Below, piece by piece: positions 39,408 through 48,654 of a DNA stretch of 64,000 nt (its first letter is position 1; the number at the start of each line of letters is the position of its first letter). Made by a program: the position numbers and the translations under genes. The DNA is taken from NCBI GenBank assembly GCA_963753055.1, contig CAVWAP010000001.1, forward strand, positions 186,001 through 250,000, written 5' to 3'. This DNA comes from JAUWGC01 sp963753055 (lineage in GTDB: Bacteria > Bacteroidota > Bacteroidia > Bacteroidales > B18-G4). Under the pieces are notes generated by a model. It saw nothing but the letters and a program-made list of their open reading frames with translations. It had not been told where the DNA came from and did no database searches.

Positions 39408-42400
39408 ATGAATGCAATGGGAGAAAAAATCAACATCATATTAAACGGGGATATCGTAACCGGCATTAAGGATGAGACCATCCTGGAAACGGCCAGGAAA
39501 CATGGGATAGAGATACCAACCCTGTGCCACGACCCAAGACTTGTGCCTTATACTTCATGTTATGTTTGTGTGGTTGAAGTGGAAGGGTTAAGGGGCTTGC
39601 AGCCATCCTGCTCCACCAGGATTGTAGAGGGGATGAAAATTGAGACCCGGAACGAAAGGGTCGACAGGGCACGGAAAACTGCTCTGGACCTGCTTGTAAG
39701 CAACCACTATGCCGATTGCCTGGGCCCGTGTAAACAAACCTGTCCTGCAGGTGTGGATGTACAGGGCTATATCTCGCTGATTGAAAAAGGATTCTACCAT
39801 GAGGCTGTTGCCCTGATCAAAGAAACGAACCCCTTACCAGCCATTTGTGGCCGTGTATGTGTCAGGCCCTGCGAGGTAGCTTGCCGAAGGAACCTGCTGG
39901 ATGAAGGAGCACCGGTTGGTATCGACTACCTGAAGCGATTCGCATCGGACTATGACCTGGAGTCACCCGATAAATATGTCCCGGAGATCAAGGCTTCAAC
40001 AGGGAAAAAAGTTGCCGTAATCGGTGCCGGTCCCGGAGGCTTATCCTGTGGGTTCTTCCTTCAGAAGGAAGGGCACCAGGTTGATATTTACGAGGCTGCT
40101 CCCAAAGCGGGAGGATGGCTGCGTTATGGTATCCCTGAATACAGGCTGCCCAACGACCTGTTGCAAAAAGAGGTCGACAATATCACTGAGATGGGTGTCA
40201 ATATTCATTATAAGAAAAAGCTTGGCGACAACCTGAAATACAAGTCATTAAACGATAAGTACGATGCCGTAATCCTGACTATCGGCTCCCAGAAAGGAAC
40301 ACTGATAGGATGCGAAGGTGATGATGCCGAGAATGTGTATTCCGGTATTGACTTCCTGAAGCAGATGGAGGTCAGCGGTAAGAAATACGATTTCAAAGGA
40401 AAGAAAGTAGCCGTTGTCGGTGGTGGTAACACTGCCATGGACTGCTGTCGTACTTCCATACGTTGTGGTGCTGACAAGGTGTATATCATCTACCGCCGTA
40501 CGGAAAAAGAAATGCCCGCGAACCCGATCGAGATCCATGAATCCAAGCTGGAAGGGGTTGAATACCTGCTTTTGACCAACCCTATTCGCATTAACAAGGA
40601 TTCTAAGGGACAGGTGAAATCAGTAACCTGCCTGAAGATGGAACTGGGTGAGGCTGATGCTTCAGGAAGAAGAAGGCCGGTACCTGTGCCGGATTCTGAT
40701 TTCGATTTGGAGGTTGACGTTGTGCTGGCAGCCATTGGCCAGAAGACCATAGCCAATTTCCTGGATGATATCAATGATAATCATAAGGAAGAAAGGCTGG
40801 CCCTGAACCGCTGGGGCGACATTGAAGCTGATCCCAAGACCCTGCAGACAGGCTTAAGAAATGTCTTTGCAGCTGGCGACGGAGTGACAGGCCCGGCCAC
40901 ACTCATCGAGGCCATTGCACAGGCCAGGATAGCATCACATAGCTGTAACCAATTCCTCAACGGACAGGATCTCGTTCCACTGAAAAGTGAATTCATCAGC
41001 AAGAAAGATAATTTCAAACCACAGGTGGAGGAGGATTATAAGGGCCTCTTCCCGGAACAGCTCAGGGAGGAGATGCCGACCCTGGATCCAAAGGGCCGCA
41101 AGAATTTTAAGGAAGTAGAGCTGGGCTATGCAGATGAGACGGTTGCCAGGCATGAAGTCGATCGTTGCCTTGAGTGCGGTTGTACAGAGTTTTTTAGCTG
41201 CGATCTGCAAAAGCATTCTAGCGAGTATGGCGCAGAGCAAAAGCGTTTTGGTGGTAGCTTTGGTGAGCACCAGGTTGATTTCCGCCACCCATTTATTGAG
41301 ATAGACAGCAACAAATGCATATTGTGCTCAAGGTGTATCAGGATCTGCCATGAGGTGGTTGGAGCCAATGCCCTTGGCCTGGTCAACAGGGGTTATGATA
41401 CTTATGTGGCACCCAGTATGGGCAATGCCCTGCAGGATACCACCTGTGAGAGCTGCGGTCTGTGCATCTCCACATGTCCGACAGGTGCGATAACTGAAAA
41501 TGTACCATTCAAGCCCGGGCCAGTCAGGACCGAGCCGGTTGATACTATCTGTAACTACTGCTCTATAGGATGTAATATCTCCTTAAACCATAAGAGTGAG
41601 TTCGTGATGAAGGTCACCGGTCAGAAAGGGATGGTCAATAAGAACGGAAACCTTTGCCGCTTCCCCAAGTTTGGTTACCACTACATGAACGACAACAGCC
41701 GTGTTCTGAAGCCTATGCTGAAAGTAAAAGGCAGGTTTGAAGAGATCAGCTTCGCAAAGGCTTACGACATTATAACAGAAAAGATTGTTAGTTCAAAGGT
41801 GAACGAGAATGCCTTCTTTGCCGGCGCAAGGCTGACCAATGAAGAGCTCTACCTGTTACAGAAGCTGGCCAGGGCCGGTGTTGGAACCAATAACATCAGC
41901 AGCTTCCACTATATGAACAGGGGTATTGGTTACCTGGGTAACACCATTTCCAATGTCCCATTTGATGAGATTGACGGTGCCAGCAAGATCTATTTTGTCG
42001 GCTCGGAGATCAACCATGATAATGCTGTTGCCGGGTTCCTTGTCAATGATGCCCGGATAAAGAAGAATATCCCGCTTGAACAGGTAACCATCCATGAGAC
42101 CAGCTCCATGGAGCATAAGATTGATGAGGTCATCAGGATCAAATCTTATTATCATTTTATTAAAGCAGTCAACTATTATCTTGTTGCCAATAATTTCCAG
42201 AACCAACTGTTCATCGATGACAACTGTGAAGGTTATGAAGATTATAAAGCAGAGGTTCTGAAAGAAAACTTTGTAGACCTTGTTGAGAAATCGGGTGTTC
42301 GGTATATGGACCAGGTGATAGAGTTCGCCAAGGAGTTCAATATGCAGATGAATGCCATCATCATCTTCTCTGAAAAAGAGATCTCATCCAATGCCTCCAG

Positions 42401-43118
42401 GGAATTGTATAATCTGGCCATGATAACCGGTAAGCTGGGCAAGACTTCCAGCGGGTTGATCTCGCTGAAGGAGAAGAATAATTCTGAAGGCGTTTTCAAC
42501 ATGGGTGTCTGCACCAGGATCGGAGTAGGAGGGGTGCCGATAGGTGATGCTAAGCTGGTTGAAAAGATGAAGAAGCTGTGGAAGGTAGAGAAGCTTAAGG
42601 AAACTACCAGCAAGGCCATGTTCACCTCACTGGAATCAGGCAACCTGAAGAACCTGTTCATCTTTGGTGAGGATCCGCTTGGCTGTGCTCAGAATAAGGT
42701 GCAGGTTGCCGGCTGGCTGTCCATCGCCGACTTTGTTGTAGTACAGGATTATTTCATGACAGAGACTGCGAAGTATGCCAACCTGATCCTTCCAGCTTCG
42801 ATGCCGGTCGAGATAGGAGGTAGCTTTACAAATACACAGAAGGTTATCCAGGAGTTTGATCCTGTCTTTACTTCCAAAGTTGCCAGGGATTCCATACACC
42901 AGATCGGTGGCCTGCTGAACAAGCTGGATGTGAAACAGAAATATGACAGGAAGCAGATCCTCCAGGAGGCCATGTCGTTCCTGAGTACTAATGGTAAGAT
43001 AAAGTATAGTTTTAATTATACCAGTGAGGATAACTACGCCAGGCTTTTCAATTACGGTTGCGACGACATTGTACGGCGTTTTGAAGAACACTTTGAAGAA
43101 GCGTTGAACAATAAATGA
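39408..43118 (+). CDS. GltD/NfnB-NuoG fusion oxidoreductase, copy 2
   Basis: 1236 residues. Order: [2Fe-2S] domain (1-95, CHDPRLVPYTSCYVCVVEV), NfnB/GltD-like flavoprotein (about 100-520, with CPAGVDV, CGRVCVRPCEVAC, IGAGPGG, VGGGNTAMD and GDGVTGPATLIEAIAQAR), linker, a cysteine cluster CLECGCTEFFSC (about 585), two [4Fe-4S] motifs CILCSRCIRIC and CESCGLCISTCP (about 640-690), cluster motif CNYCSIGC, and a formate-dehydrogenase-like pterin fold to the end. After GNLCRFPKFGY the segment TNNISSFHYMNRGIGYLG aligns with the formate dehydrogenase Sec/Cys-His site but has neither residue, so it is probably not a formate dehydrogenase. An NADPH- or NADH-linked electron hub is inferred. The start could also be the Met three codons later. 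Confidence 0.88.
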   Translation: MNAMGEKINIILNGDIVTGIKDETILETARKHGIEIPTLCHDPRLVPYTSCYVCVVEVEGLRGLQPSCSTRIVEGMKIETRNERVDRARKTALDLLVSNHYADCLGPCKQTCPAGVDVQGYISLIEKGFYHEAVALIKETNPLPAICGRVCVRPCEVACRRNLLDEGAPVGIDYLKRFASDYDLESPDKYVPEIKASTGKKVAVIGAGPGGLSCGFFLQKEGHQVDIYEAAPKAGGWLRYGIPEYRLPNDLLQKEVDNITEMGVNIHYKKKLGDNLKYKSLNDKYDAVILTIGSQKGTLIGCEGDDAENVYSGIDFLKQMEVSGKKYDFKGKKVAVVGGGNTAMDCCRTSIRCGADKVYIIYRRTEKEMPANPIEIHESKLEGVEYLLLTNPIRINKDSKGQVKSVTCLKMELGEADASGRRRPVPVPDSDFDLEVDVVLAAIGQKTIANFLDDINDNHKEERLALNRWGDIEADPKTLQTGLRNVFAAGDGVTGPATLIEAIAQARIASHSCNQFLNGQDLVPLKSEFISKKDNFKPQVEEDYKGLFPEQLREEMPTLDPKGRKNFKEVELGYADETVARHEVDRCLECGCTEFFSCDLQKHSSEYGAEQKRFGGSFGEHQVDFRHPFIEIDSNKCILCSRCIRICHEVVGANALGLVNRGYDTYVAPSMGNALQDTTCESCGLCISTCPTGAITENVPFKPGPVRTEPVDTICNYCSIGCNISLNHKSEFVMKVTGQKGMVNKNGNLCRFPKFGYHYMNDNSRVLKPMLKVKGRFEEISFAKAYDIITEKIVSSKVNENAFFAGARLTNEELYLLQKLARAGVGTNNISSFHYMNRGIGYLGNTISNVPFDEIDGASKIYFVGSEINHDNAVAGFLVNDARIKKNIPLEQVTIHETSSMEHKIDEVIRIKSYYHFIKAVNYYLVANNFQNQLFIDDNCEGYEDYKAEVLKENFVDLVEKSGVRYMDQVIEFAKEFNMQMNAIIIFSEKEISSNASRELYNLAMITGKLGKTSSGLISLKEKNNSEGVFNMGVCTRIGVGGVPIGDAKLVEKMKKLWKVEKLKETTSKAMFTSLESGNLKNLFIFGEDPLGCAQNKVQVAGWLSIADFVVVQDYFMTETAKYANLILPASMPVEIGGSFTNTQKVIQEFDPVFTSKVARDSIHQIGGLLNKLDVKQKYDRKQILQEAMSFLSTNGKIKYSFNYTSEDNYARLFNYGCDDIVRRFEEHFEEALNNK

Positions 43119-43168
43119 TAAACAGATAAACGGATAAACGGATAAATGATAAACGGATAAATGATATA
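43117..43168. repeat. Degenerate ataaacgg tandem repeat
   Basis: Units of the form gataaacggataaa repeat about six times in the 54-nt gap before the ferritin-like gene. The same motif recurs at 46757-46790 and near 10995-11020, all intergenic. Confidence 0.65.
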
Positions 43169-43172
43169 ATCT

Positions 43173-43628
43173 ATGAAGGAATTTGATTCTATTAATGATA
43201 TTTTAGATTTTGCAATAGATGAAGAGCAAAAGGCGGTGGATTTCTATACTGAGCTCGCAGGCAAATCCACATCCGATGAGATGCGCCAGGTCTTCAACGA
43301 GTTTGCCCAGGAAGAGGTGCAGCACAAGGCAAGGCTGACAGGTATCAGGGAGCAGGGCTTGTTTGAGATCACCTTCGAAAAGGTAGCTGACCTGAAGATC
43401 GCCGATTATGTTGTGAATGTAAAGCCTTCACCTGAAATGACATATAGAGATGCTTTGGTAATGGCTATGAACAAGGAAAAAGCAGCCTTCAGGCTGTATA
43501 CCAACCTTGCGGAGCGGGCACCAACTGAACAGCTAAGAGACCTTTTCCTTTCCCTGGCGCAGGAAGAATCCAAGCATAAGCTGAGATTCGAGATTGAGTA
43601 TGATGACTTTGTGCTGAGAGAAAACTAG
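43173..43628 (+). CDS. Ferritin-like diiron protein (rubrerythrin family, no rubredoxin domain)
   Basis: 151 residues, a four-helix bundle with two related halves. The diiron ligand pattern is visible as DEEQKAV near 16-22, EEVQHK near 47-52, NKEKAAF near 95-101 and EESKHK near 128-133. The C-terminal rubredoxin domain of classical rubrerythrin is absent. Such proteins reduce peroxide or handle iron in anaerobes, taking electrons from NAD(P)H-linked partners. It follows the GltD-NuoG gene by 54 nt, so it may be a downstream electron acceptor of this locus; that is inference from position. Confidence 0.85.
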   Translation: MKEFDSINDILDFAIDEEQKAVDFYTELAGKSTSDEMRQVFNEFAQEEVQHKARLTGIREQGLFEITFEKVADLKIADYVVNVKPSPEMTYRDALVMAMNKEKAAFRLYTNLAERAPTEQLRDLFLSLAQEESKHKLRFEIEYDDFVLREN

Positions 43629-43633
43629 GGCAG

Positions 43634-43730
43634 TCTGCATTGCCCATTCTGCATTGCCCATTCTGCATTGCACATTCCAATTTTCCGATGTCATTTTTCC
43701 CTTCACTCTTCACCCTTCACCCTTCACTTA
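43634..43730. repeat. Three 14-bp tandem units plus a ttcaccc tandem run
   Basis: tctgcattgcccat occurs at 43634-43647 and 43648-43661, then with one change at 43662-43675. Further on, cttcactcttcaccc and cccttcaccc repeat to 43730. Noncoding, between the ferritin-like and receiver-PPDK_N genes. Confidence 0.8.
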
Positions 43731-43763
43731 TTTATTGTAGATTTGCAGTAAGCATATCCAGTT

Positions 43764-46742
43764 ATGTCATCTCAAAACTCCAAACGTAAGCTCCCCGCCC
43801 AGTACTTCACCCATACCTCTTTTGATAACCTGATGAAGAAGAGGATCTATCACGTGCTGCTGGTATCAAGTACCTATGATGCCTTCATCCTGGAGGAAGA
43901 CGGCCGGATCGATGAGCAGATCTTTAATGAGTATGTTTCGCTTAACCTGCGTTACCCACCACAGTTCATACAGGCCAGCAATGAGGAAGAAGTGCATGCT
44001 ATGATGAAGGAAGTGCACATCGATCTGATCATAACTATGTTGAGCGCTGAAGATACAGAAGGCTTTGGCTGGGCGGATGGTATCAAGAAAGATAATCCGG
44101 ATATTCCAATCGTTGTCCTGATACCTTTTTCCCGTAGGACAGCCATTCAGCTTACTGAAGAGGACCTGAGCTCAATTGATTACGTTTTTAGCTGGCTGGG
44201 AAATGCTGACCTGCTTCTTGCAATTATCAAGCTGATCGAAGACAAGATGAATTTAGATCAGGATGTGGAAAATGTCGGGGTTCAGGCGATCCTGCTGGTA
44301 GAGGACTCAGTCCGTTTTTACTCCAGCTTCCTTCCTCCGATCTACAAGATCATCTTTAAGCAGTCGCAGACCTTTATGACCGAGGGTTTAAATGAGCACC
44401 AGCGCATGCTGCGAATGAGAGGGAGGCCCAAGATCATCCTTGCCACAAACTATGAAGAAGCTGTGGAGTATTATGAAAAATACAAGCATAATATTCTTGG
44501 TGTCATTTCAGATATCAGCTATTCCAGGGAAGGGGAAAAAGACCCGGAGGCGGGAATTAAGCTCTGTCAGATGATTAAAGATGACGATCCATTAATGCCA
44601 ATACTGTTGCAATCATCTGATAAGAAATATATTACAAATGCCAAGGAGCTCAAAGTTGGCTTCCTGAACAAAAACGCTAAGAATTTATCATTCCAGCTAA
44701 AGTCATTCATCAAAGAATACTTTGCATTTGGTGATTTCATCTTCAAAGATCCTGATACTGGGGAGGAAGTAGACAGGGCCAAAGATTTGAGATCTCTTCA
44801 GGAAAAAGTGTTCCAGGTGCCAGATAGATCCCTGGAATACCATCTTGAGAGGAACCATTTTTCCAAGTGGTTGCGGGCCAGGGCTTTATTCCCCCTGGCT
44901 GAACTATTCAAAGACATCACTCTGGAGGACTTCAATGATATTGATGAAGTGAAAAGGTATGTCTTCGATGCCATCGGGGAATTTCGGATGTCGAAGGCAC
45001 GAGGTGTAATAGCTCAATTCTATAAAGACAATTTTGATGAGTACTTCACAGTGTCGAGGATAGGCATGGGATCGATCGGTGGAAAGGCACGAGGCCTGGC
45101 ATTCCTGGATACCATGATCAAAAGGAATGGCCTGTACAGCAAGTGGGACGGGATCAAGTTGATAATTCCAAAAACTGTGGTGATCAGCACCGATATATTC
45201 GATGAATTCATGGAGGAAAACAACCTGCACGAAATTGCATTGTCGGATAAACCGGACACTGAAATTCTTGATGCCTTCATCAATGCCCGTCTCCCATTCC
45301 ACATTCACGAGGATCTTTACGCCATGATGATCCTGACTAATAATCCTATTGCTATCAGATCATCTAGTCTACTGGAAGATTCTTATTATCAGCCTTTTGC
45401 GGGGATATACTCGACGTATATGATTCCCAATATTGCCAGATCGGATGAAAGAAAAATGATCGAAATGGTAAGTGATGCCATTAAGAGTGTTTATGCATCC
45501 GCCTATTACAAGGATTCTAAAGCTTATATGACAGCCACATCAAATGTGATTGATGAAGAAAAAATGGGAATCGTCATGCAGGAGGTTTGCGGCATGCCAT
45601 ATGGTGATCGTTTTTATCCTTCCCTCTCCGGCGTGGCCAGGTCTATTAATTTTTATCCTATTGACCCGGAGAAGTCAGATGATGGTATTGCCAACATTGC
45701 TTTTGGGCTGGGTAAATATATCGTTGATGGAGGATTGTCGCTGAGGTTCTCTCCGAAATATCCTAAGAAAGTATTGCAAACCTATACACCGGATACTACA
45801 CTTAAAGAAACGCAAAAATATTTCTACGCCCTTGACCTGAAAGCCGATCATTTTAAGCCAAATGTGGATGAAAGCATTAACCTTCTGAAACTAAAGATCA
45901 GTGAGGCAGAAAATGACAGATCTATCAAGCATGTGGCCTCTACCTATGATTTTCAAAATCATGTGATCAGGGATGGTGTTCAATACGAAGGCAAGAAGCT
46001 GGTCACTTATTCAAATATTCTCAAGCACAATACCTTCCCCCTTGCAGAGATATTGGATGAGGTATTGAAGATCGGTGAAAGGGAAATGGGAAAACCGGTT
46101 GAGATTGAGTTTGCAGTGGAGTTGAATAATGACGCTAATACTCCCAGATATTTCAATTTATTACAGATACGACCTATCGTCGACAATGAAGAGCTGGGAC
46201 AGGTTGACATAGAGAATGTGAAGGAAGAAGAGACCATTATCACCTGCAACAAAGCACTTGGGAATGGCATTATCAAGGATGTATTTGATCTGGTTTATGT
46301 TAAGCCCGAAACATTCAATGCAGCAAAAAGTATGGAAATTGCTGAGAAAATCAATGCTGTCAATGCCAGGTTTGTTGAGGATGGAAAAAACTATATCCTT
46401 GTGGGGCCGGGGCGATGGGGCTCGGCTGATCCATGGCTGGGAATCCCTGTTAAGTGGCCCCAGATATCTGCTGCAAGGGTTATTGTTGAGTCCGGGCTGG
46501 AGGATTACCGTATTGATCCAAGCCAGGGTACGCATTTTTTCCAGAACCTGACCTCTTTCCAGGTTGGCTATTTCACCATCAATCCATTTATCGGGGATGG
46601 CTTTTACGACCTGGATTACCTGGCAGGGATAGAAGCCAGCTATGAAGATGAATTTGTGAGGCATATCAGGTTCGACAAGGCACTGTTGGTGAAGATTGAT
46701 GGGAGGAGGAATAGGGGGGTCATCTTTAAAGCACAACACTAA
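43764..46742 (+). CDS. Receiver-PPDK_N (PEP/pyruvate-binding ATP-grasp) protein, copy 2
   Basis: 992 residues, cytoplasmic. Residues about 28-165: a receiver-like fold lacking the acidic pocket and phospho-Asp. Residues about 175-320: a receiver with VEDS, VISD and FLNKN, so a phosphorylatable Asp and the conserved Lys are present. Residues about 430-820: an ATP-grasp PPDK_N domain with GSIGGKARG, IRSSSLLEDS, QPFAGIYSTY and LLQIRP, the nucleotide-binding residues of PEP synthase and PPDK. Residues about 870-992: a family-specific end with GPGRWGSADPW and GTHFFQN. The swivelling phosphohistidine domain and PEP-binding barrel are missing, so PEP synthesis by this chain alone is unlikely. A signal-controlled ATP-dependent enzyme or nucleotide sensor is inferred. 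It lacks the N-terminal sensor-like region of copy 1. It follows the redox genes on the same strand after 135 nt of tandem repeats. Confidence 0.82.
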   Translation: MSSQNSKRKLPAQYFTHTSFDNLMKKRIYHVLLVSSTYDAFILEEDGRIDEQIFNEYVSLNLRYPPQFIQASNEEEVHAMMKEVHIDLIITMLSAEDTEGFGWADGIKKDNPDIPIVVLIPFSRRTAIQLTEEDLSSIDYVFSWLGNADLLLAIIKLIEDKMNLDQDVENVGVQAILLVEDSVRFYSSFLPPIYKIIFKQSQTFMTEGLNEHQRMLRMRGRPKIILATNYEEAVEYYEKYKHNILGVISDISYSREGEKDPEAGIKLCQMIKDDDPLMPILLQSSDKKYITNAKELKVGFLNKNAKNLSFQLKSFIKEYFAFGDFIFKDPDTGEEVDRAKDLRSLQEKVFQVPDRSLEYHLERNHFSKWLRARALFPLAELFKDITLEDFNDIDEVKRYVFDAIGEFRMSKARGVIAQFYKDNFDEYFTVSRIGMGSIGGKARGLAFLDTMIKRNGLYSKWDGIKLIIPKTVVISTDIFDEFMEENNLHEIALSDKPDTEILDAFINARLPFHIHEDLYAMMILTNNPIAIRSSSLLEDSYYQPFAGIYSTYMIPNIARSDERKMIEMVSDAIKSVYASAYYKDSKAYMTATSNVIDEEKMGIVMQEVCGMPYGDRFYPSLSGVARSINFYPIDPEKSDDGIANIAFGLGKYIVDGGLSLRFSPKYPKKVLQTYTPDTTLKETQKYFYALDLKADHFKPNVDESINLLKLKISEAENDRSIKHVASTYDFQNHVIRDGVQYEGKKLVTYSNILKHNTFPLAEILDEVLKIGEREMGKPVEIEFAVELNNDANTPRYFNLLQIRPIVDNEELGQVDIENVKEEETIITCNKALGNGIIKDVFDLVYVKPETFNAAKSMEIAEKINAVNARFVEDGKNYILVGPGRWGSADPWLGIPVKWPQISAARVIVESGLEDYRIDPSQGTHFFQNLTSFQVGYFTINPFIGDGFYDLDYLAGIEASYEDEFVRHIRFDKALLVKIDGRRNRGVIFKAQH

Positions 46743-46756
46743 GCTTAGGAGTTCAT

Positions 46757-46825
46757 AAATGATAAACAGATAAACGGATAAATGATATTATTTTAGAATT
46801 CGTTTCACGATTCACGATTCACGAA
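46757..46825. repeat. ataaacgg and ttcacga tandem repeats
   Basis: Two short runs: gataaacagataaacgg and then tttcacgattcacgattcac. Noncoding, before the lipoprotein gene. Confidence 0.6.
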
Positions 46826-46846
46826 TGACAATTTAACAGTTTAACA

Positions 46847-47383
46847 ATGAAAGTAAAAGTATTGATTGGCCTTGTTCTCATAGCTGTTGTTTTTCTGATT
46901 GGCTGTGAGCAAAAAGAGGATGAAAAGAATTACATAACAGAGCGGATACAGTATGATGTGAAGATCATTGGGGATGATCCGGAGGCGGATTGGTGGATTG
47001 ATAATATTGTAGGCCCCGACAGGGAGAAGTTTGTTAAAATGCTGATAGCAAAAGCACAGAAAGGTGAAGTGAAAGCCTATGATTATTTTAACCACCCTTT
47101 AACACCCGAACAAGTCCAGAAAATAGGTGTCGACACCCTGGTACAGACACTTCGCCGGACTGTCGAGCCATACGATGAGTATGATACCACAATCATTACC
47201 AGGCTGGATTATGGGCAGATCGCCAAGATAAGGTTCCTGGAAGAATGGGCATTGGACGAGAATACCATGGAGGTACAGAAGAAAGTTTTGGGTATAAGCC
47301 CTATCGTCATGGTGAAATTGGGTGAACAGGAGTTTAATATGCCATTGTTCTGGATTTATTTTGATGAGAAGTATCCTGAATAA
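46847..47383 (+). CDS. Lipoprotein with weak GldN/PorN-like character
   Basis: 178 residues with a lipoprotein signal peptide: MKVKVLIGLVLIAVVF then a lipobox ending LIGC at Cys20, so it is probably lipidated and periplasm-facing. The mature part has a WWIDNIVGPDREKFVKML motif and an EEWALDENTMEVQKKVLGISP motif, which recall the EEW...V...I.GI.P pattern of the T9SS component GldN/PorN. The similarity is by eye and may be misleading. No nearby T9SS core genes (gldKLM) are present to support it. It is followed 43 nt later by the M16 peptidase gene. Confidence 0.6.
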   Translation: MKVKVLIGLVLIAVVFLIGCEQKEDEKNYITERIQYDVKIIGDDPEADWWIDNIVGPDREKFVKMLIAKAQKGEVKAYDYFNHPLTPEQVQKIGVDTLVQTLRRTVEPYDEYDTTIITRLDYGQIAKIRFLEEWALDENTMEVQKKVLGISPIVMVKLGEQEFNMPLFWIYFDEKYPE

Positions 47384-47426
47384 ATGTTATGTTTGCTATT
47401 TTCTATTTTCTATTTATTAGGTAGAT

Positions 47427-48653
47427 ATGGGATTGGAGACTTTTAAATTAGCTAATGGGATAAAGGTTCTGCACAGTGAGGTGGATGGCCCGATCGCGCA
47501 TTTTGGGATCTTTGTGAATACAGGGTCGCGGGATGAAATGGATGCAGAGAATGGTATGGCGCATTTTATCGAGCACAGTATATTTAAAGGAACAAAAAGG
47601 CGAAAAGCATATCATATCCTCAGCAGGCTCGAAGGTGTCGGAGGCGACTTGAACGCGTTTACCACAAAGGAATTTACCTGTATTTATGCTTCTTTCCTGA
47701 ATCATTATTATACCCGTGCCCTGGAACTGATCTCGGATATCACCTTCAATTCAATTTTCCCCAAAAAAGAGATAGAAAAAGAGAAAGAAGTGATCATTGA
47801 TGAGATCAACTCCTATCTCGATAACCCCTATGAGCATATTTATGACGAGTTTGAGAAGCAGATCTTTAACGGACATCCCCTCAGCCGGAACATCCTGGGT
47901 GAGAAGGATGTGATTAAACGTTTTAAGAGGGAAGATATAATGGGTTTTATCAGGAAGAATTACCATACCGAGGAGATGGTGATATGCTCAGTTGGCAATA
48001 TCAGTCTGAAGAGATTAGGTAAACTACTTGAAAAATATTTTAGTGCCAGTTTACGCAATCAGCAAAAAGGTCCACGTACTGCATTTAAAAGCTACACCCA
48101 GTCCAGCAGGATAGTTGAGAAGAGTAGTTTTCAGAGTCATTGCATGCTTGGTAACATGGCCTATTCCAGGAATGATCACAAGCGGGTTGCTTTTTCCTTG
48201 CTGAATAATATCCTGGGTGGACAGGGCCTTAACTCCCGTTTGAACCTGATGATCCGGGAAAAGCATGGTTTTACTTACCATATTGAATCTAATTATCAAG
48301 CATATACAGACACTGGAATCTGGGGGATTTACCTGGGCACAACTAATGGTACGATGGGCAGGACCATCAGGCTTGTCAATAAGGAACTTGAGAAGCTGAG
48401 GAATAAGAAACTGGGTACCCTTCAGTTGAAAAGGGCTAAGATCCAGTTTGTCGGACAGGTTGCCATCCACCTGGAGCCTAACCTGAACAAGATGCTGACG
48501 ATGGGTAAAGGCTTTCTCATGGATGGTGAGATTAAAAACATACAGACAATCCAGGAAAAAATTGATGCTGTGAGCGCTGAAGATATTATTGAAGTTGCAA
48601 ACGAGGTGTTTGCTCCTGACCAGATCAGCACATTAATTTACAAGAGTAAATAA
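47427..48653 (+). CDS. M16 family zinc metallopeptidase
   Basis: 408 residues, typical of one-gene bacterial M16B processing-peptidase-like proteins. The inverted zinc site HFIEH lies at 46-50, with the third ligand Glu126 in EVIIDEINSY, at the canonical distance. The C-terminal M16 domain carries the usual R/Y substrate region (GLNSRLNLMIREKHGFTYHIES). No signal peptide, so cytoplasmic. It would degrade short unfolded peptides. It is followed 1 nt later by the O-methyltransferase gene, suggesting a two-gene operon. Confidence 0.92.
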   Translation: MGLETFKLANGIKVLHSEVDGPIAHFGIFVNTGSRDEMDAENGMAHFIEHSIFKGTKRRKAYHILSRLEGVGGDLNAFTTKEFTCIYASFLNHYYTRALELISDITFNSIFPKKEIEKEKEVIIDEINSYLDNPYEHIYDEFEKQIFNGHPLSRNILGEKDVIKRFKREDIMGFIRKNYHTEEMVICSVGNISLKRLGKLLEKYFSASLRNQQKGPRTAFKSYTQSSRIVEKSSFQSHCMLGNMAYSRNDHKRVAFSLLNNILGGQGLNSRLNLMIREKHGFTYHIESNYQAYTDTGIWGIYLGTTNGTMGRTIRLVNKELEKLRNKKLGTLQLKRAKIQFVGQVAIHLEPNLNKMLTMGKGFLMDGEIKNIQTIQEKIDAVSAEDIIEVANEVFAPDQISTLIYKSK

Positions 48654-48654
48654 T

